DNA of 64,000 bases, taken from positions 62,001 to 126,000 of the forward strand of contig CAWJOC010000023.1 in the NCBI GenBank assembly GCA_963844315.1, written 5' to 3'. The notes under the pieces are model-generated. The model searched no databases and was not told where the DNA came from. It was given only the letters and a program-made list of their open reading frames with translations. Within the stretch, counting starts at the first letter, position 1; each line of letters opens with the position of its first letter. The translations under genes were made by a program, and so were the position numbers. The DNA is from CAWAVN01 sp963844315 (GTDB lineage: Bacteria; Planctomycetota; Planctomycetia; Planctomycetales; Planctomycetaceae). Below are positions 54,384 to 63,711 of this stretch, one piece after another.

Positions 54384-55448
54384 ATGCCCCAAACCTTGCC
54401 TGAAAACCTGCCACGCTACCGGGTGGATGAAACCTATCAATGGAACTACGACCGCGCGCCCGATCCGGTGGATGTGGAAGTTCCGGATGTGCCTGGGAAT
54501 TGGTCGTTCTGTGGAATGAAGGTTCCATCCCCTTTGGGAATGCCTGCGGGACCGCTACTCAATGGGAAATGGGTGCTCTATTACGCATCGCTTGGGTTTG
54601 ATGTTCTGACTTATAAAACGACCCGTAGCGGGAAACGGGCGTGTTATCCGCTTCCGAATCTGCAACCCGTCGTCACCGGCCCACTCTTGGGCCTTGAGAA
54701 AACTCTGCCGGTCTCCCAAGCGATGCAAGGGTCTTGGGCGGTGTCCTTCGGGATGCCGTCGGCAACGCCGGAGATCTGGCGGGCGGATGTCGAATGGACT
54801 CGCAAGCAGCTTCCCAAAGAGAAACTCTTGTGCGTTTCGGTCGTGGGCACGGTGCAGCCGGATTGGACGCTGGAACAACTCGCCCAGGACTATGCCCAGT
54901 GTGCGAAATGGGCCGCCGAGAGCGGGGCGGACTGCGTGGAGACAAATTTCTCCTGTCCCAACGTCGCCACTTGCGACGGGCAGATTTATCAAAATCCGAA
55001 TGATGCGGCGCTCGTCGCGGCGAAAGTGCGGGAAGCAATTCCCAAGGTTCCCTACCTGATTAAAATCGGGCACGTGCGGGATCCACTGGCTGCCGAGAAA
55101 CTCTTGGAAGCGGTTGCCCCGTTTGCCAATGCCTTGGCAATGACCAACAGCGTGGCCGCTTTGGTTCAAAAGCCCGATGGCGAGCTGATGTTTCAGGGCG
55201 AGCGCCGCGGCATTTGCGGAGCAGCCACCTTTGAAGCGTCGTTGTCGCAAGTGGACCTGTTTACCCGGTTGATCGAATCGCGCGGCGACAAACTCAAAGT
55301 CATCGGCGTCGGCGGAGCTTCCACCCTCAAGCATGTGAAAAATTATCTGAGTGCCGGCGCGGAAGCCGTGCACATTGCCACCGCCGCGATGGTGGATCCC
55401 TTGCTGGGGATTCAGATCCGCCGCCAGTGGAATGCGGAAACGTTCTGA
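54384..55448 (+). CDS. Dihydroorotate dehydrogenase-like FMN enzyme (PyrD family)
   Basis: 354 residues. The TIM-barrel with FMN is recognisable: GMPAGPLLNGKWVLYYASLG at the start, DVLTYKTTRS, ESGADCVETNFSCPNVA with the catalytic Cys, PYLIKIGHV with the FMN-binding Lys, ANALAMTNS, KVIGVGGASTLKHVKNYLSAGA and VHIATAAMV. The catalytic Cys (FSCPN) is a class 1/dihydropyrimidine-type feature. The family includes dihydroorotate and dihydropyrimidine dehydrogenases; no partner subunit is present, so pyrD is not assigned with certainty. Confidence 0.85.
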   Translation: MPQTLPENLPRYRVDETYQWNYDRAPDPVDVEVPDVPGNWSFCGMKVPSPLGMPAGPLLNGKWVLYYASLGFDVLTYKTTRSGKRACYPLPNLQPVVTGPLLGLEKTLPVSQAMQGSWAVSFGMPSATPEIWRADVEWTRKQLPKEKLLCVSVVGTVQPDWTLEQLAQDYAQCAKWAAESGADCVETNFSCPNVATCDGQIYQNPNDAALVAAKVREAIPKVPYLIKIGHVRDPLAAEKLLEAVAPFANALAMTNSVAALVQKPDGELMFQGERRGICGAATFEASLSQVDLFTRLIESRGDKLKVIGVGGASTLKHVKNYLSAGAEAVHIATAAMVDPLLGIQIRRQWNAETF

Positions 55449-55452
55449 TCTT

Positions 55453-56553
55453 TCAATTCCTGAGCCAGCCTTTTCGCCACAGAAACGCCATCAAGCCCAC
55501 CACGGTGATAACCATCAATCCCAAAGAGAAGGGATAGCCGAAATACCATCGGAGTTCCGGCATGTTCCAAGGGGAGTAGGCGGGGTCGAAATTCATTCCG
55601 TAAATGCCCGCGATGAAGGTCAATGGAATGAAGAGCGTGGAAATGATGGTGAGAATCTTCATCACCTCATTCATCCGGGTGCTGATCTGGGAATAATGAA
55701 AATCCCTGACGTCGGTGCACATTTCCCGATACATTTCGCTGACTTCAATCAACTGCACCGTATGGTCGTAACAGTCGCGAAAATAGACTTGCGTTTCGTG
55801 CGTGATCAGGGGATGGTCGTCGCGAATCAGGGCATTCACCGCTTCGCGATGCGGCCACAGGATTCGCCGGAGCAAGAGCAGATCCCGCCGGACCTTGTGG
55901 ATTTCGGAAATCAACGTGGAATCGGCCCGCGTGATGACGTGCTCCTCCAGGCTGTCCACGCGCTCGCCGATGGCCTCCAACACGGGGAAATAGGCATCGA
56001 GCGCCGCATCGACCAGGGAATACGCCAGGTAATCCGGCCCCAGCGAGCGGATTCTGCCGCGGGATTTTTTCAGGCGTTCGCGAACGGCATCCCAGCAATC
56101 GCCGGGGTCTTCCAGAAACGTCAACAAGTAGTCTTTGCCAATAAATAAACTGACTTGCTCGTAATGCAATTGGTGATCGATTTCGGGCATGCGGACGACA
56201 AGGAACAGGTGGTCCTGATAGGATTCGACCTTCGCCCGCTGATGGATGTTGACTACATCCTCAATCGCCAGGACGTGCAACTGGAAAATCTCCGCGACTT
56301 TCTGAATGGTCTCCGCATCGCCCAGCCCATCGACGTTGACCCAAGTCACAGCGGACTGGCGAAGGAGGGGAGGAATCGCAGCGGGAGATTCGACCGTCGT
56401 GTCGGAAAAGAAATCGGGGCCGTATTGGATCACCCGAATCTCAGGCGGAGAGGAGTCAGGCTCGCTCTCGATGAACCCTGGCATCCCGCCCTTAGGGGTC
56501 CGGCGAATAAACGGGCGGGCCAAATTGATGTGGCGTCGCACCTGCTCCAACAT
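55453..56553 (-). CDS. corA: Magnesium/cobalt transporter CorA
   Basis: 366 residues from ATG 56553, which has a GGAG site 7 nt upstream (the frame is open to 56571). CorA forms a pentameric Mg2+ channel. The cytoplasmic domain includes VTWVNVDGLGDAETI and VVRMPEIDHQLHYEQVSLFIG. The C-terminus has two membrane helices, and the selectivity motif GMN is in TFIAGIYGMNFDP; the last segment LMVITVVGLMAFLWRKGWL is the second helix. It faces the PyrD-like gene with only 4 bp between stops. Regulation is not visible. Confidence 0.92.
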   Translation of the reverse strand: MLEQVRRHINLARPFIRRTPKGGMPGFIESEPDSSPPEIRVIQYGPDFFSDTTVESPAAIPPLLRQSAVTWVNVDGLGDAETIQKVAEIFQLHVLAIEDVVNIHQRAKVESYQDHLFLVVRMPEIDHQLHYEQVSLFIGKDYLLTFLEDPGDCWDAVRERLKKSRGRIRSLGPDYLAYSLVDAALDAYFPVLEAIGERVDSLEEHVITRADSTLISEIHKVRRDLLLLRRILWPHREAVNALIRDDHPLITHETQVYFRDCYDHTVQLIEVSEMYREMCTDVRDFHYSQISTRMNEVMKILTIISTLFIPLTFIAGIYGMNFDPAYSPWNMPELRWYFGYPFSLGLMVITVVGLMAFLWRKGWLRN

Positions 56554-56665
56554 GGAAGATCTCCGAATCAATGACTGGGACGATTGTCACTCCTGTTGTA
56601 ATGTCGCGATGTCGAAAACAACTTGCAATGGAGAGAGATGTGCCCAATCAGCGACCAATGCGTTC

Positions 56666-59600
56666 CTAGCCGGTCGCTGGGATGTAGTCCGGAGGAGATT
56701 GATCGGCTTCGCTTTCCATTTCGCTTATGGGGTCTTGATCCGAAGATTGGAACATTGGTTTCGAATTGAGTCCCAAGAGAATTCGGGCGGTCTTGAACAA
56801 TCGGTAACCCAAGTATCCTCCCAGCACCGCTGCGATTCCTCCCAAGTCGGGATTGTGAAAATCCTCCCCGAACGCACCGGTCACTAAAGCTCCGGCCAGT
56901 CCGAAAGCCCCCACCGTCAAAATGCCTTTGACGGCCAGCTCTCCGCGCAGCCGCTTCCAACTGTGCTTGGCGACGGCGGACCGAGCAGACAAATTCGCCA
57001 ATTCCCGGAAGGAATTCAAATCCGCGCGCAGGTCTTCCTTCTTGGGGCGGGGACGTTTCGGTTCTCGGCCAGGTCTTTCCTCAGTTGAGCTGATGATTCA
57101 TCCGCTTCTGCACGGGCCTATTCTTTTGAGGATTGGCATTCCAACATCTGCTCCGCGAGTTGCTGGAGTTGTCGGTCCAACTCCTGCTCGGCGGCCTGGA
57201 GTTGCTCTTGCGAATTCGCCAGTTCCCGCTCCTTTTACTGCTCTACCTCACGGTCCCTGGCCAATTCCTGTTGGGCTTGCTTCAATCGCCTGGTTTCGGC
57301 GTTCAGGACCTTTTGGTTATCGGCAAGTTGTTGACGGTCGCGCTCAAGTTCCGCAAAGGACTGTTCAAGCTCAAACTGCTGCTGTTCCCTATGGCGGGAG
57401 AAGTCCACTTCGGCCTCAGAGATTTTCTGCTCGCAGGCGTCCAAGTCGGCTAGCCTTTGATCCAGTTGATCGCGCTCGTCCGTCAATTCACTCCATGCCG
57501 TTTGCAGTTCCTCGGCGCCAGGTCCACCTCGGCCAGGGATTGATTCAGTTCGATCTCGCGCTCGGTGATGCGCTTGACGGCTTCCACGGCATCATCTTCA
57601 ACTTGCCGCGCGTAGCCTTCGATTGTCTTGAACTCCCAGTCCAACCGCAAAAGGGCGGCTTGTTGATCCCGAGTCCATTCGCCGTCTCGCTCGGTTTGCT
57701 CGCGAAGTTCAGACTCCCAAGATTGGAGGTCTTGCCGGACCGCATCCAATTCTTGCCGATGGACTTCCAGTTCGGCCAACTGGCGGGCCAATTCCGATTC
57801 TTTCTGCTCGATTTCCGCCTTGCGTTGTTCGACGAGTTGCCGATCTTCCGCGAGTTGCTCCTGTTGGAATTTCAGATCGGCTTGGGTTTTCGCCATGTCT
57901 TGTTGCGTGGATTCCATCGTCCATTCCGGTAGCTCTAGCTCTCGATCCTCCAATGAACGTTCCGTCGCACGAATTTGATCGTGGCGAGACTCCAGGCTCG
58001 ATTCGATGCCTTTCAGCCGGGTTTGCTCATCAAAGGCGGCTTGCTCATTGGAGAATTGCTCCCACTCCGCTTTCAGTTCCCGGCGATTTTGCACCAACTG
58101 TTCGCGTTCGGAACGCAGTTGCGCAAAATCCTGTTCCGACCGTTCTCTGGCCGCGTTCAGTTGCAGGAATTCTTCATCGAGCAGTTCCCGTTCCTCGCGC
58201 AACCGGCCCGCTTCGGCTTGCAATTCCATCTCGCGGCGCTTGAGCAGGTGCTGTTCCCTGGTCGCTTGGAGTTGATCTTGAGCCAGCGCGTCCCTAGCGG
58301 CCTTAAAATGCTGTTTCTCGTCCTCCAATGCCTGCTCAAGGGCCTGATTCAGTTCCAAAGCCCGCTGCTCGATGGCGTGCTCGTTTCTTTTCAATTCTTG
58401 CCGGAGGTGGTTGAGAGACGACTCCTCTTCGCGCAGCCGGGCGTGGTGTTCTTCCGCCTGCGCGTTCGGATGCGGCCAGTTGGTCCAAGCGATCTTGCAC
58501 GTTCCTCTGGGCCTGGGCTTCGCGGTCCTTGTGCAATTGCTCGCGAACATGCGCGATTTCGGCCTGGTCCGAGCGAAGATCGGCCTCGCGGAGAGCGAAG
58601 GCGAATTGGTCCTCCAGGTATTGCTCGATGGCCAGGCGATGGACTTCCTGGTCTTGCGCCAAACGGTGTTGATCGGCCGCGACTTGGAGCCGCTGCTCTT
58701 CGATCTCTTGGGTCTGTTCCCGCAGGATGCCGTGCTGCTTGTGCAATTCGTTCCGGCCAGCGGACAATTCCCGCCTTTCCTTTAACAGGTCGTTCTGCAG
58801 CGCCGCTTGTTCCGAAGCCAGCGAACTGAGGAGCGAATGCTTCCGATTCAAATTTTCCAGGCGTTCCTCGGCCTGTCGTTGTTTCTCATCAAGAGCTTTC
58901 GCGGTTTGCGCAAGTTCTAGTTGGTTTTGTTGGAACAAAAGTTCGCGGTGCGCGAACTTTGCCTCTTGAGCCTGGAATTGCCGTTGAGACTCGGCTTGCT
59001 CTTGCTGAAACTGTTGACGAACCGTTTCGAGGTCGGTTTGCTGGATGGCGAACTGAGTCTCTTGCTCGGTGATCTCGCGTGCCTTCGCCGCCAACTCACT
59101 CAACCGCTCTGACTGTTGAGTTTCCACGCTGGTCCACTCGAGACGATGGGTCTCCAATTGGGCGGCCCAAAGTTCCAGGCGTTCGCGTTGCTCGGTTTCG
59201 GACTTTTCGCGTTGGAGGACGCGCCGTTCATGGTCTTCGACTTCTCGCCGCTGCGCAGTTCAAATCGCGCTCCCGGACTTCCATGCGGCCGCGCTGCTCG
59301 CGCAGAAGCAGGGATTCCATCTCCAAGGACGAATGTTCGCGAGACAGGGCTTCGCGGAGTGTGCGCAGCTCCTCCGTCAAGACCTGCTCTCTGGCCTCCA
59401 GATCCGTTGCGGCTTTTTGCAGCGCCAACTCTCGCTTTGCGGTTTCTTGCCGGAATTCCTCTCGTTGGCGATTGACTGAGTCCAATTCGTGTTTGACATC
59501 CCGCCCCCAATCGGCAAGATCGTCCCATGCCGTCGCGTCCGATGTCACCAGCGCGGAAGGGTGAAATTCCATCGCCCACGTTTCCGGGAAACATTGAGCA

Positions 59601-60098
59601 ATGGGTTCATAGGTCTTCGAGATGTCCGATTCCGCCGGGTGATCTTGCCAATCCGGTTCATGTGCGTTTTGCGGACGAAATGGCGTTTGAATGACGTCCG
59701 GTTGAGTGGGGTTGGGTTCGGAGAATTTCGTCGGGAATCAGGGTCAGCAATTCATCCGCCGTCGCAAGGCGGACGCGGAATTCGACGGGACCAATCGCCA
59801 ATCGGTCGCCGGGCCGCAAATCCGTCTCGCGCACGGGACCATCGTTGTGCCAGGTCCGCGCGTTTTCGGCAAACAAGACCGTTCGCTTGGCGTTGGATTC
59901 GATCAGGCAATGGCGGGGCATGACCCCTTCGGCTTTTAGCGAGATCGTGCAGTCGCCAGCGGATCCAAGCGTGACCTGGCCTGGAACAAGCAAGATCGCC
60001 GGCATCCGATATTGCCGTCGTACGGGTTCCAAGGCCAAAAGCCCCTCCTCGATCTGGTTGATCGTGGAGGATCCCAGAGCCCATGAATCGTTCCGCAT
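56666..60098 (-). CDS. FHA-domain, long coiled-coil, membrane-anchored protein, broken into several frames
   Basis: Reading minus from the ATG at 60098, an FHA domain comes first (VTLGSAGDCTISLKAEGVMPRHCLIE, with Arg/Ser-His residues; VRETDLRPGDRLAIG). Then about 750 residues of coiled coil follow, split over at least four frames (59572-59228, 59157-58336, 58550-57483, 57486-57235) with Gln/Glu/Arg/Leu heptads, and finally a C-terminus with two helices (VKGILTVGAFGLAGALVTGAF, GGIAAVLGGYLGYRLFKTARI). The whole would be about 1,140 residues. FHA domains bind phosphothreonine, so it may read the output of Ser/Thr kinases at the membrane. Six or so breaks suggest error accumulation or decay; a functional gene cannot be proven. 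Confidence 0.6.
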
Positions 60099-60345
60099 CA
60101 AATTTCTCCCGGAATGCGTCCGGCCGCATTCAAGAGCCAAGGGGAATGCCAAGGGAGACTTCAACTCCTAAAGACTTCAAGGTCTGAAGTTCTATAGCCC
60201 ACGAAGATCCGCCCGTCAAAAGGAATGCTTTTGCCGCTTGTCCGATTGCCAAACCCCAGGCCAATTCCGCCACCCTGAGAATCTGTAAAGTCAAGGGGAC
60301 CAGAATTATTAGAACGGCTAACAAAACCTGGATTCCGAATTTGAA

Positions 60346-60391
60346 GGTGGCACAGACATTCCTGTCTGTGCGGTTGGACCGCACAGACAGG
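60346..60391. repeat. GGTGGCACAGACATTCC repeat, partial
   Basis: GGTGGCACAGACATTCCTGT continues as CTGTGCGGTTGGACCGCACAGACAGG. The right arm is changed to pair with the loop, giving GTGCGG...CCGCAC. Same family as 15473-15502. It is part of the 690-bp gap 60099-60788. Confidence 0.75.
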
Positions 60392-60611
60392 CTGGGATTG
60401 ATTCATTCGGCAGATTTTGCGGGAAATGCCCAGCTTACGAGACCGGAGAGACCCGAGATTTCGGAAATTGATTGGCCGGGATTGGCGTGCAATTTGACCG
60501 CAGTTTAAGCGGGGAGATCGAAGACCCATTCTTGTTGCACCTGGATGTTGTGCGGGTTATTGGTTCTTTTGGAATCCCTGCCACAAGCATTTGACCGGAA
60601 TCGCCGGGCTG

Positions 60612-60731
60612 ATGGAATTGCACTACACCGGAACCTTGGATGATGGGGACATCGTCGAGACCCGCAGCCGAAATTTCGATTTCGGCGGCGGGTTTTGGCG
60701 TTTTCTAATTCGTGACCGGTTGGGGATTTAG
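60612..60731 (+). pseudogene. Possible FKBP-type peptidyl-prolyl isomerase remnant
   Basis: A 39-codon reading starting at 60612 contains LHYTGTLDDGDIVETRS, which resembles the strand-turn-strand core of FKBP/SlyD-type isomerases (V.YTG.L.DG). Everything before and after is missing, so at most it is a fragment or a chance similarity. Apart from this and the repeat at 60346-60391, the gap 60099-60788 shows no gene. Confidence 0.25.
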
Positions 60732-60788
60732 GGAAGGAGATCCCGAAAAACGCTTGCCCTGGGGATTGGGTGCGATAAACTTAACATT

Positions 60789-61337
60789 ATGGACGCTGCT
60801 GCATTGACTGCCGTGGTTTTGCTCGCCTTGGGCGCGCTGTTTTTGCTGGCCGAGCTAATGCTCGGCTCGGATGGTTCGCTTTCCATTCTGGGATTCATCT
60901 CTTGGATTGCAGCCGCCGTGTTTGCCTGGGAAGGGTTTGCCCATCCAATGGGCTTAAACCTTTGGGCCTACATCTTGGTTGTTGTTGTGGGGATTCCGGC
61001 GGCGGCGGGAGGCGTCCTCTCCATGCTTCCCAACTCCCCCGCCGGACGCAAATTGTTCACCACGCCTGAACCGGAGGAAGTCCGCCCCATCAGCGAGGAG
61101 GAAAACCTCTGGCGGGAATCTTTGATTGGTGAACTCGGAAAGACCTTGACCTTGATGAACCCTGGCGGATTGGTCCTGATCGAAGGGGAAAGGGAGCATG
61201 CCGAAAGCGAAGGGCTGCCCATCGAACCGGGGCAAACGGTGGAAATCATTGATGTCCGTTCCAACCGGTTTATCGTGCGGCTCTTCCAGGGCACAATTCC
61301 GCATCCTCCGGACAAGCCGGATGATCTAGCGTATTGA
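60789..61337 (+). CDS. NfeD-family membrane protein, first copy
   Basis: 182 residues. The N-terminal half has three to four helices (AVVLLALGALFLLAELMLG, LGFISWIAAAVFAWEGF, LWAYILVVVVGIPAAAGGVL). The C-terminal OB-like domain has GELGKTLTLMNPGGLVLIEGE and GQTVEIIDVRSNRFIVRL, the NfeD signature. NfeD proteins pair with flotillin/stomatin-like proteins at membrane microdomains. It leads the NfeD-NfeD-FloA run, with 323 bp and a repeat before the next gene. Confidence 0.85.
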   Translation: MDAAALTAVVLLALGALFLLAELMLGSDGSLSILGFISWIAAAVFAWEGFAHPMGLNLWAYILVVVVGIPAAAGGVLSMLPNSPAGRKLFTTPEPEEVRPISEEENLWRESLIGELGKTLTLMNPGGLVLIEGEREHAESEGLPIEPGQTVEIIDVRSNRFIVRLFQGTIPHPPDKPDDLAY

Positions 61338-61458
61338 GAGGCTCTGAGTTTTGATTCAGCAACTCGGTTTGGTTCAACAGAAAGTCGAATCCGGATCAAT
61401 GGCCCTTGTGAGGGGAAAATCCTAACGCGGCCTCGCCGCAACAAGAAGTCTCGAATAT

Positions 61459-61565
61459 GTCCCTTCTCCCCTAGGGAGAAGGTGGCCGAAGGCCGGATGA
61501 GGGGGACAATTCAAGAATGGACTTCGATCGAACCCCTAACCCTCTCCCCCAAGGGGAGAGGGGAC
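61459..61565. repeat. Dispersed CTCTCCCC-type repeat, reversed copy
   Basis: It reads GTCCCTTCTCCCCTAGGGAG...GGCCGAAGGCCGGATGAGGGG...CTCTCCCCCAAGGGGAGAGGGGAC, the reverse orientation of the 9514-9635 copy. It fills most of the gap 61338-61660. Confidence 0.85.
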
Positions 61566-61660
61566 AAAACCGCTTAAAACGAGTCAAGTGCCCAGATGTG
61601 ACAAACTCAAACTTTAATGCTCCGATGTTTTCAATCGTTCGCATGATTTCTTTGGCGTGA

Positions 61661-62332
61661 GTGGGAATGGATTATACAGTCGTATTTGGATTCAGCATGT
61701 TGGCCATCGGCCTGGCTTTGATCGTGGCCGAGCTGTTTATTCCGTCGGGCGGGGTGATCAGCTTTTTGTCCGTGGCCTGCCTTGGAGTTTCGATCTACAG
61801 CGTACACGATGCGTGGTTCGGCGAGCATCCGAATTGGTTTTGGTGGTACGTGGGATCCGTCGTGGGTCTGATTCCCGCCACTCTCGGCACCGCGTTGTAT
61901 TTGCTGGCCCGCACCAAGTTGGGAAGCCGGGTGTTTCTTGAAGCCCCCAAGCTGGAGGATGTCACCCCCTACAGCCATGAGCAGGAGGAACGCAAACAGT
62001 TGATCGGGAAGCTGGGGAAATCCTTGACGTTGATGGCTCCGGGCGGTTTGGTGATCGTCGAAGGCAAACGGCTGCACGCGGAAACCGAAGGACAAATGCT
62101 CGACCCCGAACAGCCCATCAAAGTCATCGCGGTGAAAGCGAACCGGGTGGTCGTGCGTGCTTACGAACCCAAACCCGGCGATAATGGAATCCACCTGACG
62201 ATGAACTCCTCTCAGGAAGAACAGGGAAGCGGGAAGTCCGCACTCTCGCCCGCCTCCGCCAATCCTCATCTTGCCGAAACCACCTCGGAGCCTGCCAAGG
62301 CCCCGCTTGACTTTGAAATCCCCGAAGGTTAA
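61661..62332 (+). CDS. NfeD-family membrane protein, second copy
   Basis: 223 residues; start GTG 61661 or ATG 61667. Membrane helices LAIGLALIVAELFIPSGGVIS, FLSVACLGVSI and YVGSVVGLIPATLGTALYLL are followed by the NfeD OB-like domain (LIGKLGKSLTLMAPGGLVIVEG, PIKVIAVKANRVVVRAY) and a Ser/Pro-rich tail. It differs enough from the first copy that the two may play different parts in the same complex. Lies 60 bp before floA and is probably cotranscribed. Confidence 0.88.
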   Translation: MGMDYTVVFGFSMLAIGLALIVAELFIPSGGVISFLSVACLGVSIYSVHDAWFGEHPNWFWWYVGSVVGLIPATLGTALYLLARTKLGSRVFLEAPKLEDVTPYSHEQEERKQLIGKLGKSLTLMAPGGLVIVEGKRLHAETEGQMLDPEQPIKVIAVKANRVVVRAYEPKPGDNGIHLTMNSSQEEQGSGKSALSPASANPHLAETTSEPAKAPLDFEIPEG

Positions 62333-62392
62333 TGGAATAACAGTGAACCGTGTTGTCCGGAAAAGAAGACATCTCCAATTGAGGCCCAAGAC

Positions 62393-63451
62393 GTGAACAT
62401 TCCCAGAATCGGGTTGGTTTTCGCCCAGAACATCTCCAACAACATTTGGTTGATTATCGGCATTGCCGCTTTGATTGGGTTCATTGTCTTTCTGTTGGTG
62501 TTCGCCCGGTATGCGGGGCTTTACATCCAATGCGTGATGACGCGGGCGGGCATCAGCTTCACCAATTTGGTGATGATGTCGTTCCGGAAGGTGAACCCGT
62601 CGGTCATCGTCCGCTGCAAAATCATGGCGGTGCAGGCGGGCGTCAAGCAAATCAGCACAAGAGCCTTGGAAGCACATTATCTCGCCGGAGGAAACGTGCC
62701 CAACGTCATCCGAGCGTTGATCGCGGCCCACCGGGCGAAGATCGACCTGGACTGGCAGACCGCCCAGGCCATCGATCTTGCCGGTCGGGATTTATTGGAA
62801 GCTGTCCGAACGAGCGTTAATCCCAAGGTGATCGACTGCCCCGACCCCAAGAAAAAAGCCGGGACGCTGGATGCCGTCGCCGCCGATGGCATTCAATTGA
62901 AAGCCCGCGCCCGCGTGACCGTGCGGACCAACATCCGCCAGCTCGTCGGCGGGGCGACGGAAGAGACCATTATTGCCCGCGTGGGTCAAGGCATTGTCCA
63001 GGCCATCGGCTCCACGTCGTCCTATAAGCTCGTCTTGGAAAACCCGGACAATATTTCCCGCACGGTGCTGAACCAGGGTTTGGAAGCCCAGACTGCTTAT
63101 GAAATCGTCTCCATCGACATCGCCGACATTGATGTCGGCGAGAACATCGGCGCTCAGCTTCAAGCGGACCAGGCGGAAGCCGACATGCGGGTGGCCCAGG
63201 CCAAAGCCGAGCAGCGCCGGGCTGATGCCCGTGCCCGCGAGCAGGAAATGGTGGCCCGGGTCCAGGAGAACCGGGCCGAAGTGGTCTTGGCGGAAGCCGA
63301 AGTTCCCAAGGCGATCGCAGAATCCTTCCGCAACCGCCGATTGGGATTGATGGATTACTATGAACTAAAGAACGTCCAAGCCGATACGAAGATGCGGATG
63401 GCCATCGCAGGCGAAAGCACTGCGGATACCTCGTCCAGCATGCCGCAGTAG
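62393..63451 (+). CDS. floA: Flotillin-like protein FloA
   Basis: 352 residues with a GTG start and a GAGG site upstream. A single membrane segment (IWLIIGIAALIGFIVFLLVF) is followed by the FloA core: PSVIVRCKIMAVQAGVKQIST, EAHYLAGGNVPNVIRALIAAHRA and VDAVAADGIQLKARARVTVRTNIRQL-type strands. A long helical region with Glu-Ala repeats (DMRVAQAKAEQRRADARARE) precedes a short C-terminus. FloA organises membrane microdomains and oligomerises. It follows the two NfeD genes, the usual context. Confidence 0.95.
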   Translation: MNIPRIGLVFAQNISNNIWLIIGIAALIGFIVFLLVFARYAGLYIQCVMTRAGISFTNLVMMSFRKVNPSVIVRCKIMAVQAGVKQISTRALEAHYLAGGNVPNVIRALIAAHRAKIDLDWQTAQAIDLAGRDLLEAVRTSVNPKVIDCPDPKKKAGTLDAVAADGIQLKARARVTVRTNIRQLVGGATEETIIARVGQGIVQAIGSTSSYKLVLENPDNISRTVLNQGLEAQTAYEIVSIDIADIDVGENIGAQLQADQAEADMRVAQAKAEQRRADARAREQEMVARVQENRAEVVLAEAEVPKAIAESFRNRRLGLMDYYELKNVQADTKMRMAIAGESTADTSSSMPQ

Positions 63452-63477
63452 GTAAATTCTTAAACTGTAAAGATCTG

Positions 63478-63667
63478 AACCACGAATGACACGAAAAAAG
63501 CCAAAAGTGTGGGAACACTAATTCTCGCTAATCAAATTCCTATTGAAATTAGCGAAGATCAGTGAAAATGAGTGTTCCTTAAACGATGGATTATTGGTTC
63601 GCATCACTCGCGAATCGGAAGTGGGATTTCGGTTGTTTCGTGTGCTTCGTGTCTTTCGTGGTTAATC
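63478..63667. repeat. CACGAA-type dispersed repeat, second copy
   Basis: Starts at GAACCACGAATGACACGAAA and ends TTCGTGTGCTTCGTGTCTTT then CGTGGTTAAT, with an AT-rich core containing GAGTGTTCCTT. It matches 44282-44460 in both ends and in order. It fills the gap 63452-63711. Confidence 0.65.
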
Positions 63668-63711
63668 CTTTTTCCAGATTGAGTTAAGAATCTCTTTTGG
63701 AGAATGTCCTA

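Noticed and set aside
60130..60384. 84-codon minus-strand ORF with a hydrophobic segment
   Set aside because: Its N-terminus is translated from the GGCACAGACATTCC repeat and it overlaps the region upstream of the FHA gene start.
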